The notes beneath the pieces were generated by a model. It saw only the letters and a program-made list of their open reading frames with translations, searched no databases and was not told the origin of the DNA. 64,000 bases of DNA from an uncultured Granulosicoccus sp. Lineage in GTDB: Bacteria > Pseudomonadota > Gammaproteobacteria > Granulosicoccales > Granulosicoccaceae. How positions within the stretch are numbered: the stretch's first letter is position 1; each line of letters begins with the position of its first letter. Below are positions 1 to 9,032 of the stretch, one piece after another. The stretch covers positions 1-64,000 of the forward strand of contig CALKLO010000001.1 in assembly GCA_937991945.1 (NCBI GenBank). Reading direction: 5' to 3'. The position numbers were made by a program, and so were the translations under genes.

Positions 1-1256
1 ACCAATAATATTTTCACAATACCCCAATGCAAGCGAAATGCTAGGAAGCAACTTAATACGAACAATCCAGTGGCGAGCCATTCAATAGAGGCAAGCGTAG
101 GCGTCCACAATGTGAGTGGTCCCCAGGTGTGATGTTGAACATCAGAAAACAGCACATGCAGCGCAAACCAAATGGATAGGTTGAGGATGACACCTACGAC
201 TGCGGCGGTTATTGCTTTTAGAGCACCTTTGAGTCTTGGTTGGTTGCATATCCAGTCTATGTAGGGTGCACCGGAAAATATCCATAAAAAGCAGGGTGCG
301 AATGTGACCCAAAGAGCAACTACCGCTGCGGCAAACCCCATGAGTAGTCCGCCTTCTTTGAAGCCTGCTAAAAAGCCGACGAACTGGGTGACTAAGATTA
401 ACGGACCTGGCGTTGTTTCCGCTAAGCCTAATGCGTCGACCATCTCGCCTGCGTTTAACCAGCCAAACTGGACAACGACATCTTGGGCCATATAGGCCAG
501 AACCGCATAAGCACCACCGAAAGTTACAACGGCCAGCGTGGAGAAAAACAGTGCAACATCGAGCAAGATGTTTGGTGCACTCATAAGCACTAGTGCAAGT
601 AAGGGCAACCACCAAATAGCTAGCCATGTAATTACCGTTTGTATGAACGTAGTTATTGATAGTTGGGTTGTGTCGACTACTTGCGGCTCGTCAGTGGTCT
701 CTTGCAAAAACCATCCGACTAGGCCTGCCACTAAAACAATGATGGGATAGGGAATAGAGAAGAAGAAAATGCCAATGAACGCCAGCGCTGCGATAACCCA
801 GTGAATCGTTCGTGACAATGCTTTTTTCGAGACTCGCACTAAGGCCTCAACAACAACGACTAAAACCGCTGCCTTGACGCCATAAAACAACGCTGCAACG
901 AGAGGCACTTCGCCAAAAAGACTGTAGATAACCGCGAGCACCATAATGACAATGGCTCCGGGTATGACAAACAACAAACCAGCTATTAACCCTCCTAGAG
1001 TTCCGTGGAGTCGCCAACCAGCATAGCTTGCCAGTTGCATAGCCTCAGGCCCGGGTAGCAACATGCAAAAGCTCAATGCATTTAAAAACTGGGCTTCAGT
1101 GAGCCATTGTCGACGCTCAACCAATTCTTGATGCATAAGCGCTATTTGAGCGCCTGGGCCACCGAACGATAGAATACCTATTCGCCACCAAACGCGCGTC
1201 GCTGTTGCAAGTGAAGGAGTTGTACTGAGGTCAGCTTGAATGGAGTCGCTCACCAC
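1..1256 (-). CDS. chrA: ChrA chromate efflux transporter (3' end beyond window)
   Basis: This frame is missing from the ORF track because it runs off the left edge; I translated it by hand and it is open for about 418 codons. It encodes an inner-membrane protein with two related halves, as in the CHR family of chromate/sulfate antiporters. The first half has FGGPGAQ and LPGPEAMQ, and the second half has TFGGAYAVLAYMAQ and TTPGPLILVTQFVGFLAG. Many hydrophobic segments follow one another. The family is usually 390-450 residues, so little is missing. The start is one of two tandem GTG codons (1256 or 1253), directly abutting the TAA of the upstream rhodanese-ChrB gene, which implies translational coupling. 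The family exports chromate; the specificity here is inferred from the chrB-like neighbour. Confidence 0.92.
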   Translation of the reverse strand, partial: MVSDSIQADLSTTPSLATATRVWWRIGILSFGGPGAQIALMHQELVERRQWLTEAQFLNALSFCMLLPGPEAMQLASYAGWRLHGTLGGLIAGLLFVIPGAIVIMVLAVIYSLFGEVPLVAALFYGVKAAVLVVVVEALVRVSKKALSRTIHWVIAALAFIGIFFFSIPYPIIVLVAGLVGWFLQETTDEPQVVDTTQLSITTFIQTVITWLAIWWLPLLALVLMSAPNILLDVALFFSTLAVVTFGGAYAVLAYMAQDVVVQFGWLNAGEMVDALGLAETTPGPLILVTQFVGFLAGFKEGGLLMGFAAAVVALWVTFAPCFLWIFSGAPYIDWICNQPRLKGALKAITAAVVGVILNLSIWFALHVLFSDVQHHTWGPLTLWTPTLASIEWLATGLFVLSCFLAFRLHWGIVKILL

Positions 1257-2081
1257 TTACAACTTGCTTTGTGTTGATGATGTTGGCCAGTCGTGGCCTT
1301 CTTCTGTTGCATCTCTTGCCCATCGATAAAACGCGTCGTACAACATGAACCCTGCCTCTAACTGTGCAAGGTCATCACGATACATGCGTGATAAACCTAG
1401 TGAGACAGCTAATAGTCCGGCAGCCTCAGGTGCTAAGTGGTGCTTGTCTGTATCAGCACCTCGCACCACAGTCGCTAAGCGATTGAGGGCGTCACTGCGA
1501 ATTCCAAATTCTTCTATCATCGTGTCAAACGTGCAGTGCTCGCCTCGGTGACTCCAAAAAACGTCTTGCACATCAAACGGGGTAGCGTTGAATCGTTCCG
1601 CAACGTTTTCAACTTGAGAGGGGGCTACAAATAGAAACTGAGCATTAGGATCAACGAATCGTCTAATAAGCCAAGGGCAGGCAATTCTGTCTACTTTAGG
1701 CCTGTGCTTTGTGACCCATACGGTACGTCCTTGGTCATCGGCGACTGGAAGTTTCGCCGTGGCAAGCATCGGTAGCGTTGCATCCCGCCAAGCAAACTGA
1801 CCTCCTTGAAGCACTTCAGCGTCTATCCCTTTGCAGCGTAGTATTGCAGCAGCACCTTGACTGATTTTCAGTCCTTTTTGACAATACACAACAACTGACT
1901 TGCCATTTAGTTGTTCGGCTAAGTCGGCCACGTTCAAGTAATTGTATCGATATGAACTTGGGATACTTCGCGGATCGGCTTGGAAGTCTTCTTCGGTACG
2001 CACGTCCAGCAACACCGGGCATTCAGGTGTGCCGACTAAACGGGCAAGGGTAGGAACGGAAATTTCATTATATGACGCCAT
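1257..2081 (-). CDS. Rhodanese-ChrB fusion, chromate-resistance protein
   Basis: The 274-residue product joins an N-terminal rhodanese (sulfurtransferase) domain to a ChrB C-terminal-like domain. The rhodanese part (about residues 5-105) has LLDVRTEEDF and the active-site loop VVYCQKGLKISQG, with the catalytic Cys present. The second part (about 120-265) has VTKHRPKVDRIACPWLIRRF and GEHCTFDTMIEEF, typical of the ChrB C-terminal family. I place the start at ATG 2081 rather than the track's 2123, because GGAGGA lies just upstream and MASYNEIS begins a normal rhodanese fold. It abuts chrA. The ChrB-like part is tied to chromate sensing or resistance by context; sulfur transfer by the rhodanese half is likely from the Cys loop but unproven. 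Confidence 0.88.
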   Translation of the reverse strand: MASYNEISVPTLARLVGTPECPVLLDVRTEEDFQADPRSIPSSYRYNYLNVADLAEQLNGKSVVVYCQKGLKISQGAAAILRCKGIDAEVLQGGQFAWRDATLPMLATAKLPVADDQGRTVWVTKHRPKVDRIACPWLIRRFVDPNAQFLFVAPSQVENVAERFNATPFDVQDVFWSHRGEHCTFDTMIEEFGIRSDALNRLATVVRGADTDKHHLAPEAAGLLAVSLGLSRMYRDDLAQLEAGFMLYDAFYRWARDATEEGHDWPTSSTQSKL

Positions 2082-2228
2082 GAAGCATCCTCCAGCAGAT
2101 GTGGTCGTGTGGGAAGGATGCAAGATTTAGCTGACGCCTCACGGGGTTCGTTGCAGACCCCAGAGTTAAATTGAAACATAGCCGTTGAATGTGTGTCAAA
2201 CGCCGATTCAGTATTTGGTTGAACAAGG

Positions 2229-3194
2229 TTAAGCGTTGAGGGGTGGATTCACCTTTGTGCGTGAGTAATTCGTGAGTGATACACCCAGCACTGAAATCAC
2301 CCCGCCAGCAATCATAGACACCAGAATGTCTTCACCTAGAAAACCTGCTGACAGTAATACGCCGAACGCAGGCACTAGATTAGTGAACACAGCTGTTCGT
2401 GATGGGCCTAGTTCTCGAATGCCTTCGTAGTACCAGACAAACGCTAAAACAGTGCCCATGGCTCCCAGGTAGACTATGGATATCCAAACCGTTGGCTCTA
2501 AGTCGGTCCACTGAATGGATTTAAATTCTGGCACAGCACCAAATCCAAGAATTAGAAGGCCCCACAAAGTGGCATAGGTAGTTGTCGCTATAGGAGACAA
2601 GGATTGCATGGCGATACGGGAAATCAAGGTGTATCCCGACCAGCTCAATACGGCGAGAAGCATTAACATTTCACCATTGCCGAATGAGCGAGAAACATCG
2701 TGAACGAGATTGATCAAATCGCCTCGAGTGATAACAATCAGTGCTCCGAACAATGCGATGGCGATTCCTAACCAACGCGTTATACCAAGTCTTTCTCGGT
2801 AGATTAGGCTTGCAAGCAAGGCGGTAGTGATAGGTGTCAAGCTAACAAACAGGGCGGTACGACCCGCTGGAATATGCGACAAGGCTGCAAAAAAGAAAAG
2901 ATTGTAGAGAAATACACCGCTGAGTCCTAACGCGGCAGTTGTCACTATTTCACGACGATTGAGGCGAGGTAGGCCACCTTCAAACCGATAGGCGATCCCT
3001 ATCAGTAGAACACCTGCGACGGCAAAGCGTAAAAAAGCTGCGCTTGATAATGGGAGCTCTTGTGTTAGTTGTTTTCCGGCGATGAACGTGCCACCCCAGA
3101 ACATCGCCATAAGCACTAGTTTGATCGCTAGTAGCGGCCTTATTGTTTGCTGTTCGAAAGAGTTAGCTGCAATGTGCAAGTTGTGTGTTCTCAT
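2229..3194 (-). CDS. EamA/DMT-family inner-membrane transporter
   Basis: The 321-residue product has about ten hydrophobic helices arranged as two EamA repeats, as in drug/metabolite exporters of the DMT superfamily. Visible family features are FWGGTFIAGKQL in the first helix and a second repeat beginning near NGEMLMLLAVLSWSGYTLISR. The substrate cannot be told from sequence. I prefer ATG 3194 over the track's GTG 3206, because AGGTG sits nine bases before the ATG. It is divergent from a LysR-type regulator, and the shared region carries regularly spaced half-sites, so regulation by that neighbour is likely. Confidence 0.88.
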   Translation of the reverse strand: MRTHNLHIAANSFEQQTIRPLLAIKLVLMAMFWGGTFIAGKQLTQELPLSSAAFLRFAVAGVLLIGIAYRFEGGLPRLNRREIVTTAALGLSGVFLYNLFFFAALSHIPAGRTALFVSLTPITTALLASLIYRERLGITRWLGIAIALFGALIVITRGDLINLVHDVSRSFGNGEMLMLLAVLSWSGYTLISRIAMQSLSPIATTTYATLWGLLILGFGAVPEFKSIQWTDLEPTVWISIVYLGAMGTVLAFVWYYEGIRELGPSRTAVFTNLVPAFGVLLSAGFLGEDILVSMIAGGVISVLGVSLTNYSRTKVNPPLNA

Positions 3195-3271
3195 CCGTTT
3201 TAACACCTAGGTCGAGTGTTCCCTGAAGGGGGCTGCATGTTTGGTAGGTAATATGCTATTACTTATGCTCG

Positions 3272-3298
3272 CTCATGAATAAATGAGTATTTGCTCAT
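3272..3298. promoter_or_regulatory. Candidate LysR operator, three 11-bp-spaced half-sites
   Basis: Between the divergent DMT transporter and LysR genes, CTCAT (3272), ATGAG (3283) and CTCAT (3294) form two overlapping inverted repeats whose starts are exactly 11 bp apart, one helical turn. This spacing suits a LysR-type tetramer contacting one DNA face. The function is inferred from position and symmetry. Confidence 0.5.
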
Positions 3299-3315
3299 GT
3301 GGCTAAATTTGGAAT

Positions 3316-4206
3316 ATGACGTTTACTCAACTTGAAATATTTGCACGGGTAGCGGAGCTCGGAGGGTTCACCGCAGCGGCCGACAAACTGGGCATCAGTC
3401 AATCTGCGGTGTCTCACGCCATCAAACAACTTGAGAAAAGTTGGGGAGTGAGTCTACTGTCAAGAACTTCAGCGGGGATTGAACTGACAGATATTGGTAT
3501 GGGTTTGCTTGTTCGAGTGAGGGAATTACTCGGTGTGACTGAATCTATTCATCAAGAGGTCACTGCCGTGCGTGGGCTGCAGAAAGGTGTGTTGCGTATC
3601 GGCTCTTTTGGTACGACGTCCTCGTTGCAACTACTGCCACTGATTCTCAAGGAATTCAAAACGCGTTATCCTGGCATTGATGTATTTGTTGATGAGAGCG
3701 AAGATAACGTTATGCATCAATGGATATCTGAGCGTCGAGTCGATGTGGGGTTTGTTGTTTTGCCGGATGAGCGATTCGACACGATCAGACTCATTGATGA
3801 TCAGTTTGTTGCACTTATTCCTCAATCTCATTTGTTAGCAGAAAAAAAGAGTGTTCGTTTAGCTGAATTGTGTAGCAGCCCTTTTATATTGACGCTTGCG
3901 GGTAGTGAAACGCTTATTGAAGGCTTGTTTAAGTCAGCGGGCTTGCAGCCTGATATTCGACAGCGTTACAAACAGATTCTCACCATCGTGAAAATGGTAG
4001 AGAGTGGTTCTGGCGTATCCATTGTCGCCGACTTGGGCGTGTCCGAGCAGCTCATGTCTATGCACCCCGGTGTTGTTAAGAGGCCTTTGCTACCGGCTAT
4101 AAAAAGATCAGTGGGTCTAGCTGTTCAAAGTGAAAAGCATGCTAGTCCAGCCGTCAAAGCATTTTTAACGTTGTCGAAACACATGACGCGCAAGCACCGT
4201 ATCTAA
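3316..4206 (+). CDS. LysR-family transcriptional regulator
   Basis: The 296-residue product is a full-length LysR-type regulator. The N-terminal winged helix-turn-helix reads FTQLEIFARVAELGGFTAAA followed by LGISQSAVSHAIKQLE, which is the classical LysR HTH. A periplasmic-binding-like effector domain (about residues 90-290) begins near GVLRIGSFGTTSS. It is transcribed away from the DMT transporter, so it most likely controls that exporter and itself. The effector is unknown. Confidence 0.93.
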   Translation: MTFTQLEIFARVAELGGFTAAADKLGISQSAVSHAIKQLEKSWGVSLLSRTSAGIELTDIGMGLLVRVRELLGVTESIHQEVTAVRGLQKGVLRIGSFGTTSSLQLLPLILKEFKTRYPGIDVFVDESEDNVMHQWISERRVDVGFVVLPDERFDTIRLIDDQFVALIPQSHLLAEKKSVRLAELCSSPFILTLAGSETLIEGLFKSAGLQPDIRQRYKQILTIVKMVESGSGVSIVADLGVSEQLMSMHPGVVKRPLLPAIKRSVGLAVQSEKHASPAVKAFLTLSKHMTRKHRI

Positions 4207-4364
4207 ATGATGGTTACACCGTTAGTAGATTTACCGCGGACACTAGCAATTTGGTGTTCCAGGTAGCCTCTAATTTTTAGTAGGTAACCCTAAAATCTTG
4301 TTCAGTAGGGGGGTAATTCGCCGCTATTGCCTTATAGTGCCCTATGCCCGACTCATTGTCGTTT

Positions 4365-4377
4365 AACCTAATAGGTT
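4365..4377. repeat. 13-bp perfect palindrome upstream of lipoprotein gene
   Basis: AACCTA-A-TAGGTT lies about 90 bp before the lipoprotein gene at 4469, in the 262-bp gap after the LysR gene. It could be an operator, but nothing besides symmetry and position supports that. I see no other clear element in this gap. Confidence 0.3.
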
Positions 4378-4468
4378 CAATGGCTTGTATTGTTTGAAAT
4401 AAAGCGGATTTGAGGGCGTAACAAAATATTCTAAAGAATTATTGCCGTTTTCGGCGGGGTAAAGGCGT

Positions 4469-4957
4469 ATGAAAAACATAACAAAAAACGCACTGGCGAG
4501 TGTCGCATGGTCGGTTTCTCTGTTAGCGGGTTGCACAACGGGTCATGTTGACCCCGCAGATAGAGACACAACTGGTGCTTACGACGGTGTCTGGATTGGA
4601 GAAGTGGAGGGGCCCAGGGCTAGTACTGAGATTCTTCCGGGTAACTGGGAAATGAATTGCGAGTGGGAACCCTTTGAAGTCTATCTGGTTGTTGACGATG
4701 GAAGAATCCAGTTGGGTCGACTGGAGAATAAGTCTCCGGTATCTAAGGGTGGAAATTTTCGGATAGATTTGGATAGTGGAGCCGCACAAATGATTGGCGG
4801 AATCATGTCTGGTAACGGTAGTTTCGTCCAAGTATTTGCTGGAAATCTGTCTGGGGATGATCCCCGAGGGAAATACCGTCAATACATTGAATCATTGGGT
4901 ACTAACGGCTGTAACGCTAAGATTCGTTTCACCCGCGAAGATGGTTCAACAAGTTGA
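4469..4957 (+). CDS. Predicted lipoprotein, unknown function
   Basis: The 162-residue product starts with a lipoprotein signal peptide and a lipobox LLAGC (mature Cys about residue 22). The rest is a small, probably beta-rich, globular domain with GVWIGEVEGP, a pair of Cys residues (MNCEWEPF and NGCNAKIRF) that could form a disulfide, and several Gly-rich turns. I do not recognise a family. It heads a tight set: the next gene starts at TTG 4954, inside its stop codon, so the two are probably translated together and act in the same envelope process. Confidence 0.75.
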   Translation: MKNITKNALASVAWSVSLLAGCTTGHVDPADRDTTGAYDGVWIGEVEGPRASTEILPGNWEMNCEWEPFEVYLVVDDGRIQLGRLENKSPVSKGGNFRIDLDSGAAQMIGGIMSGNGSFVQVFAGNLSGDDPRGKYRQYIESLGTNGCNAKIRFTREDGSTS

Positions 4958-7017
4958 AATTACTTGGCATGGGCAACATCTTAATTCGGCATGTCATGTC
5001 AGCTGGCTTGTTGTTGATACTGGGTTTAGCTGTTCAGCCCATTTTGGCTGCAGGCTCTGGCACTGATGAATATTCAATAGCGCCAATACCGACGTGGGTT
5101 AAAAACTTCGGGCCAGGGGCTGTCAGTGATGACTCAGACGATGCTGGTGGTGAACGATATCTTTTGTTAGATCGTCAACAGTACGACGATGGTAAAACAG
5201 TGGCTTACCATAGTCACAGTATCGTTGAGGTTGTCGGGCAAGCCGGTTTAAGTGATAACTCGAATTTGTCGATCTCATTTGACCCCAGCTACCAGCAACT
5301 GGAGCTACATACCGCGACGGTAACTCGTGATGGCAAAAGCACTGATAGACTAAGTAAAGCAAGAATCGATATCGCGCGTACCGAAGACAGTAGCCATCTA
5401 GATCTTCTTAACGGCGATGTTACTGCGTTGGTTGTTTTACCTGATGTACGAGTTGGGGACACTATAGAAACCCGCTATACCGTGTATGGCAGTAATCCTG
5501 TATTCGGCAATCGTCATCACAGCTCGTGGCGAGTACGTTGGAGTGTTCCGGTCGAACGATCCATCATTCGTATAACCGTTCCAGATGCCATCGATCTGAA
5601 GCACTCACCAGAGCAGCCATCCGCAAACTTTACGAAAAATGTGGCGAATGGCCTTCAAACGCTGGAATGGGAATGGAATACGGGTGAAATATCAGAGGCA
5701 GAAGAGGGTACGCGCCGCTGGTTAGCCCCACCAGACGTGTTACAAATCAGTGCATTCAAGGATTGGAACGACGTGTCCAACTGGGGCACTGGACTGTTTG
5801 CTGGCCACTCTTCTGACGGTGAGAAATACCAGAAGCTTGCGAAGTTTATTCGTGATAAAGCACAGAGTGATGGTGTTGATTCTGCAATTGCCGAAGCCAT
5901 TGACTACGTGCAGCAAAGAATTCGATACTACGGTATCGAACTGGGTGTTAACTCCCACCGACCCCATGCGCCGGATGAAGTGCTTAGTAACGGCTACGGT
6001 GACTGTAAAGATAAAGCACTGCTGCTAATTTCTCTATTAGATGAGATTGGAGTAGATGCTTGGCCCATTCTAGTGTCAACTCGAATTAGGAATGGTTTGC
6101 GCCATAGGCTTCCAAGCCCTGGGGTGTTTAATCATGTCGTTGTGCTGGTTGAGCATGAAGGCGAGCAATACTGGGTCGACGCTACTGACAATAGTCAAAG
6201 TGGGCTGCTAGGTCTGCGCGGTCAACCTGAATACGGTGCAGGGCTTGTGTTGGGTAAGAAGAATGACAATTTAATAGAGAGAGAAGCGCCGCTGCCCGAA
6301 TTGCCGGGATACGCAACGCACGATAAATTTTATCTCTCCTCCTTCGGTGGTCCGGTAGATTTTGTTACTACCTCTACTTATCGTGGGCAAGATGCTAATC
6401 AGTTTCGACGTCGTTTAGATCAAACGGGTAGACGAACCCTGAGCAAACAATACAAAGATTATTACGATGACGTATACGGCGAGCTGACTTCCCTGAGCGG
6501 GCTTGAAGTTGAGGAGGATGAAAGCACTAACACGATAGTGGTAACTGAATCTTATCGATTAAGTGAGTTTTGGGATGTTGACAAACGATCTGATCAAGCT
6601 GATTTTGAAGCCTATTCTCTAGCGATTAACAGGCATTTGGACGATTTTGAGGAAGTGAAGCGTAACCGAAAAGCTCCCATTACCGTTGATGGTCCGGCGA
6701 GAGTGTCGCACCGCATTCAGTATTTTCCGAACATTGCCAGTCCAGACCGGCCGCTAGAGGAGACGAGCTTTAGTACCGATGGATTCAGCTACAGCGATTC
6801 TGAATACGTTTTGGGTGACTCTTTCGTTTTCGATTCTGAACTCGTTATTTCAACAGAAAAGCTGTTGCCCAAGAAATTGAAGGATTACAAGAAATTTCAA
6901 AGTCGTGTGGGTAGAAATGCACGAAGCGGTCGGTATTACCAAACACTTGATGCAAAAGACATCGAGTTAGGTAAGGACACTACTGAGCTTTTGAAGATGT
7001 TAGGAGAACTTAACTGA
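4954..7017 (+). CDS. Periplasmic DUF3857/transglutaminase-like protein
   Basis: The 687-residue product has an N-terminal signal sequence (about residues 15-32). A DUF3857-like beta domain follows, roughly residues 60-270, and then a transglutaminase-like cysteine-peptidase fold, roughly 290-420. The catalytic triad is visible: Cys in GYGDCKDKALLL, His in VFNHVVVLVEH and Asp in YWVDATDNS. The C-terminal 250 residues are a further beta-rich region with no membrane helix. Such proteins act in the periplasm, but their substrate is generally unknown. The start is uncertain (TTG 4954, ATG 4969 or ATG 4996); none has a good ribosome-binding site, and TTG gives coupling to the lipoprotein gene. It overlaps the next gene by one base. 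Confidence 0.87.
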   Translation: MKLLGMGNILIRHVMSAGLLLILGLAVQPILAAGSGTDEYSIAPIPTWVKNFGPGAVSDDSDDAGGERYLLLDRQQYDDGKTVAYHSHSIVEVVGQAGLSDNSNLSISFDPSYQQLELHTATVTRDGKSTDRLSKARIDIARTEDSSHLDLLNGDVTALVVLPDVRVGDTIETRYTVYGSNPVFGNRHHSSWRVRWSVPVERSIIRITVPDAIDLKHSPEQPSANFTKNVANGLQTLEWEWNTGEISEAEEGTRRWLAPPDVLQISAFKDWNDVSNWGTGLFAGHSSDGEKYQKLAKFIRDKAQSDGVDSAIAEAIDYVQQRIRYYGIELGVNSHRPHAPDEVLSNGYGDCKDKALLLISLLDEIGVDAWPILVSTRIRNGLRHRLPSPGVFNHVVVLVEHEGEQYWVDATDNSQSGLLGLRGQPEYGAGLVLGKKNDNLIEREAPLPELPGYATHDKFYLSSFGGPVDFVTTSTYRGQDANQFRRRLDQTGRRTLSKQYKDYYDDVYGELTSLSGLEVEEDESTNTIVVTESYRLSEFWDVDKRSDQADFEAYSLAINRHLDDFEEVKRNRKAPITVDGPARVSHRIQYFPNIASPDRPLEETSFSTDGFSYSDSEYVLGDSFVFDSELVISTEKLLPKKLKDYKKFQSRVGRNARSGRYYQTLDAKDIELGKDTTELLKMLGELN

Positions 7018-7940
7018 TGAGCGGCTTACTATCCTGTCGTAAATGCTTTCACGCGCTTCTCTTATCAAGCGCTCTGACAGTGGCGGGCTGCCAAAGTGGT
7101 CCTAGCGGTTTGTCTGTAGGGGGTGGGGGCGTTGCGGTCTCTGGAGAGGTTGCGCAATCTCGTCATGAGCATGTATTTGACGCTATCGATGCATTGGTGC
7201 CTGTGTTAAACAAGCGAGACGTTAATCTAAGTTCGATTCCGTTAGACGCATCACTATCAAGTCTCTTGCCTCAACAGTCAGCGTCAGGGCTCTCAAGAGG
7301 TGAGTCTTTAAGTCGTTTAGCTGAGTCGTATATTGTTGAATCGGGTCCTTACGAGTTTGTCCAAAGCGATGCACGTACGGGTCGCCTTGAATTCCGGTCT
7401 ATACAGAACGATATGCATGTGGCGTTTTTAGTTCGATCACCCACTGCAACTGAACAAGCCAAGAACCTACGGTTTGTGATCACGGATGCCATCGCTCAAA
7501 CAGCGCTGTCGACATTGGTGATTGACAGTGCAAAGGGTGGAGCAGAGAAGGTAAAGGCTCGTTTCTTAGATGAATCGCTAAACTATGCGCGGTTTGCAAA
7601 CAACAGTGCTAGCGAAGATGCGGCAATTTTAGCTCACCTTAATGGTCTAGATAAAACAGAACAAAATCGCGATGATCTTCTAGGATTACGTGCCCTGTTA
7701 AGGCTAAGAATGGGACATGATGAATTAGCAAAGCCGTTGGTGGAGCAGGGCATTATTCGATATCCCAATTCTCCAAGATACTACGCTCTGGCTTCCGTGA
7801 TTCTGCAGCGAGCTGATCAATACGGAGATGCTGAAAAAGCGTTGCTGGATTCCATTATGAGTAATCGCTTTAGTCGTGCTCAAGTTACTAAGAGCAGAAC
7901 GAGTGTTGCGGCGTTTCTAGCTATGGAGAAATTGATTTAA
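7017..7940 (+). CDS. Predicted lipoprotein with TPR-like C-terminus
   Basis: The 307-residue product has a lipoprotein signal peptide with lipobox VAGC (mature Cys about residue 25), then a Gly-rich linker SVGGGGVAVSG. A middle domain of unknown family (about 50-180) is followed by a helical C-terminus (about 195-300) that resembles tetratricopeptide repeats: LLGLRALLRLRMGHDELAKP, then YPNSPRYYALASVI, then YGDAEKALLD. Its ATG overlaps the TGA of the transglutaminase gene by one base, so the three genes 4469-7940 form one transcription unit. A scaffold role for the transglutaminase protein at the outer membrane is an inference. Confidence 0.78.
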   Translation: MSGLLSCRKCFHALLLSSALTVAGCQSGPSGLSVGGGGVAVSGEVAQSRHEHVFDAIDALVPVLNKRDVNLSSIPLDASLSSLLPQQSASGLSRGESLSRLAESYIVESGPYEFVQSDARTGRLEFRSIQNDMHVAFLVRSPTATEQAKNLRFVITDAIAQTALSTLVIDSAKGGAEKVKARFLDESLNYARFANNSASEDAAILAHLNGLDKTEQNRDDLLGLRALLRLRMGHDELAKPLVEQGIIRYPNSPRYYALASVILQRADQYGDAEKALLDSIMSNRFSRAQVTKSRTSVAAFLAMEKLI

Positions 7941-8053
7941 ACACCATGGCGCAGGTATTTGTCATTCACGCCTATGTGAAACCCTTAGCTACATATTCAC
8001 GATATCACACAGTTTTATGATATTCGGTGAGAGCTTGGGTAAACGGTAGCGAA

Positions 8054-8590
8054 CTAGCGATTGAGTTTACTGCGAATATCAGCAAGGGCCGAGGAGGGAG
8101 AGCCACTGTAGGTCTGACGGGCCGAATTAGCTCTTCGTACAATCGAGGAATTACCTGCTGCACGTTGTGCTTTCTTTATTTTAGAATCAGAAATTCGACG
8201 GCCAGTCTTCTGTTCAACAAGTTGCTGAATAGACTCAGAGGAACTAGATTTGAGTTTAGTAGCCAGCTGGTTTGTGCTCATCGATTTCATTCTTGAAAGC
8301 ACGAGTTCATCGCTATTTGATAACAGGCGGCCAGCATTATTGAACGTCGTTACTCTGGGGTTCTCTCCAGTTCTGCTCGCCGCATTGTTCGTTAATTGTA
8401 CTTTGCCTGTAGATGCGGCTGTTTTTTGTAAAAAATAATGGTCGATAACGACTGGCGTTATCAAAATAGCCAAGACCGGCACGAAGGGTACTGCAAACAA
8501 TAAATACTTCGGATTGAAAGAGATTGAACGCTTAATTTTTTTATTGCGACCGCTTATAAACCCGTCAATCTCTTGCTCGTCGGATATCAT
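8054..8590 (-). CDS. Small single-pass membrane protein, unknown
   Basis: The 178-residue product has a charged cytoplasmic N-terminus, one transmembrane helix (about residues 31-52, LLFAVPFVPVLAILITPVVI) and a Ser/Asn/Arg-rich, mostly polar C-terminal part of about 120 residues outside the membrane. I recognise no family. It lies downstream of xthA on the same strand but 442 bases away, so it probably has its own promoter. The gene is plausible because of its clean topology, but it has no strong ribosome-binding site. Confidence 0.55.
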   Translation of the reverse strand: MISDEQEIDGFISGRNKKIKRSISFNPKYLLFAVPFVPVLAILITPVVIDHYFLQKTAASTGKVQLTNNAASRTGENPRVTTFNNAGRLLSNSDELVLSRMKSMSTNQLATKLKSSSSESIQQLVEQKTGRRISDSKIKKAQRAAGNSSIVRRANSARQTYSGSPSSALADIRSKLNR

Positions 8591-9032
8591 GATTTTAGGC
8601 TACTGGGTCAAGGTGTATGAGCGATATTTCAAAGGTGCTGTCGGACACAATTGGTTCGTTTTCTATACTTATAAAACGTTGGTTTTATGGCAAATTGCTT
8701 TGCCGTAGGTCTAGTTTTAGAAGTCGTCTCACAGTAGCCCTAACATTGCCTTGTCTGCGCTGCCCGTTCAAGATGCTAGTTGAGGCTCACATCAATATGA
8801 CACACATGTTCACAAAGCTAACTCGTGTGTCAAAGGCCTGGCCTCGTTGTCTTATCTGCACAGGTTCTCTGATACATTAAAGTTAACTCTACGATAGTGC
8901 TAATAGAGCACCTATAGCGAGATTCTTCTTTGGGGTTGACACTGGAGCATGTCATTGAAAATACACGCTCAAATGTGGTTATGGGGCTCAGCGGTGTTCA
9001 ATGCTCCGTTGAAGAATTGCAATCGGCAGGCG
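8591..9032. other. 442-bp gap with a possible long hairpin
   Basis: I see no convincing gene here. Short plus-strand ORFs exist but look random. Two features stand out: a bulged stem at 8894-8915 (ATAGTGCT against AGCACCTAT) and an extended hairpin at 8945-9007 (see findings). The gap must also hold the promoter of the minus-strand membrane-protein gene. Confidence 0.4.

Noticed and set aside
142-627. 161-aa minus-strand ORF in the track
   Set aside because: It is a shadow in another frame of chrA; the real chrA frame is open through this region and carries the family motifs.
8617-8880. 87-aa plus-strand ORF
   Set aside because: It has an ATG but no proper ribosome-binding site, and the translation past residue 25 looks random (many Arg, Cys, Leu). 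It lies in the promoter region of the minus-strand gene.
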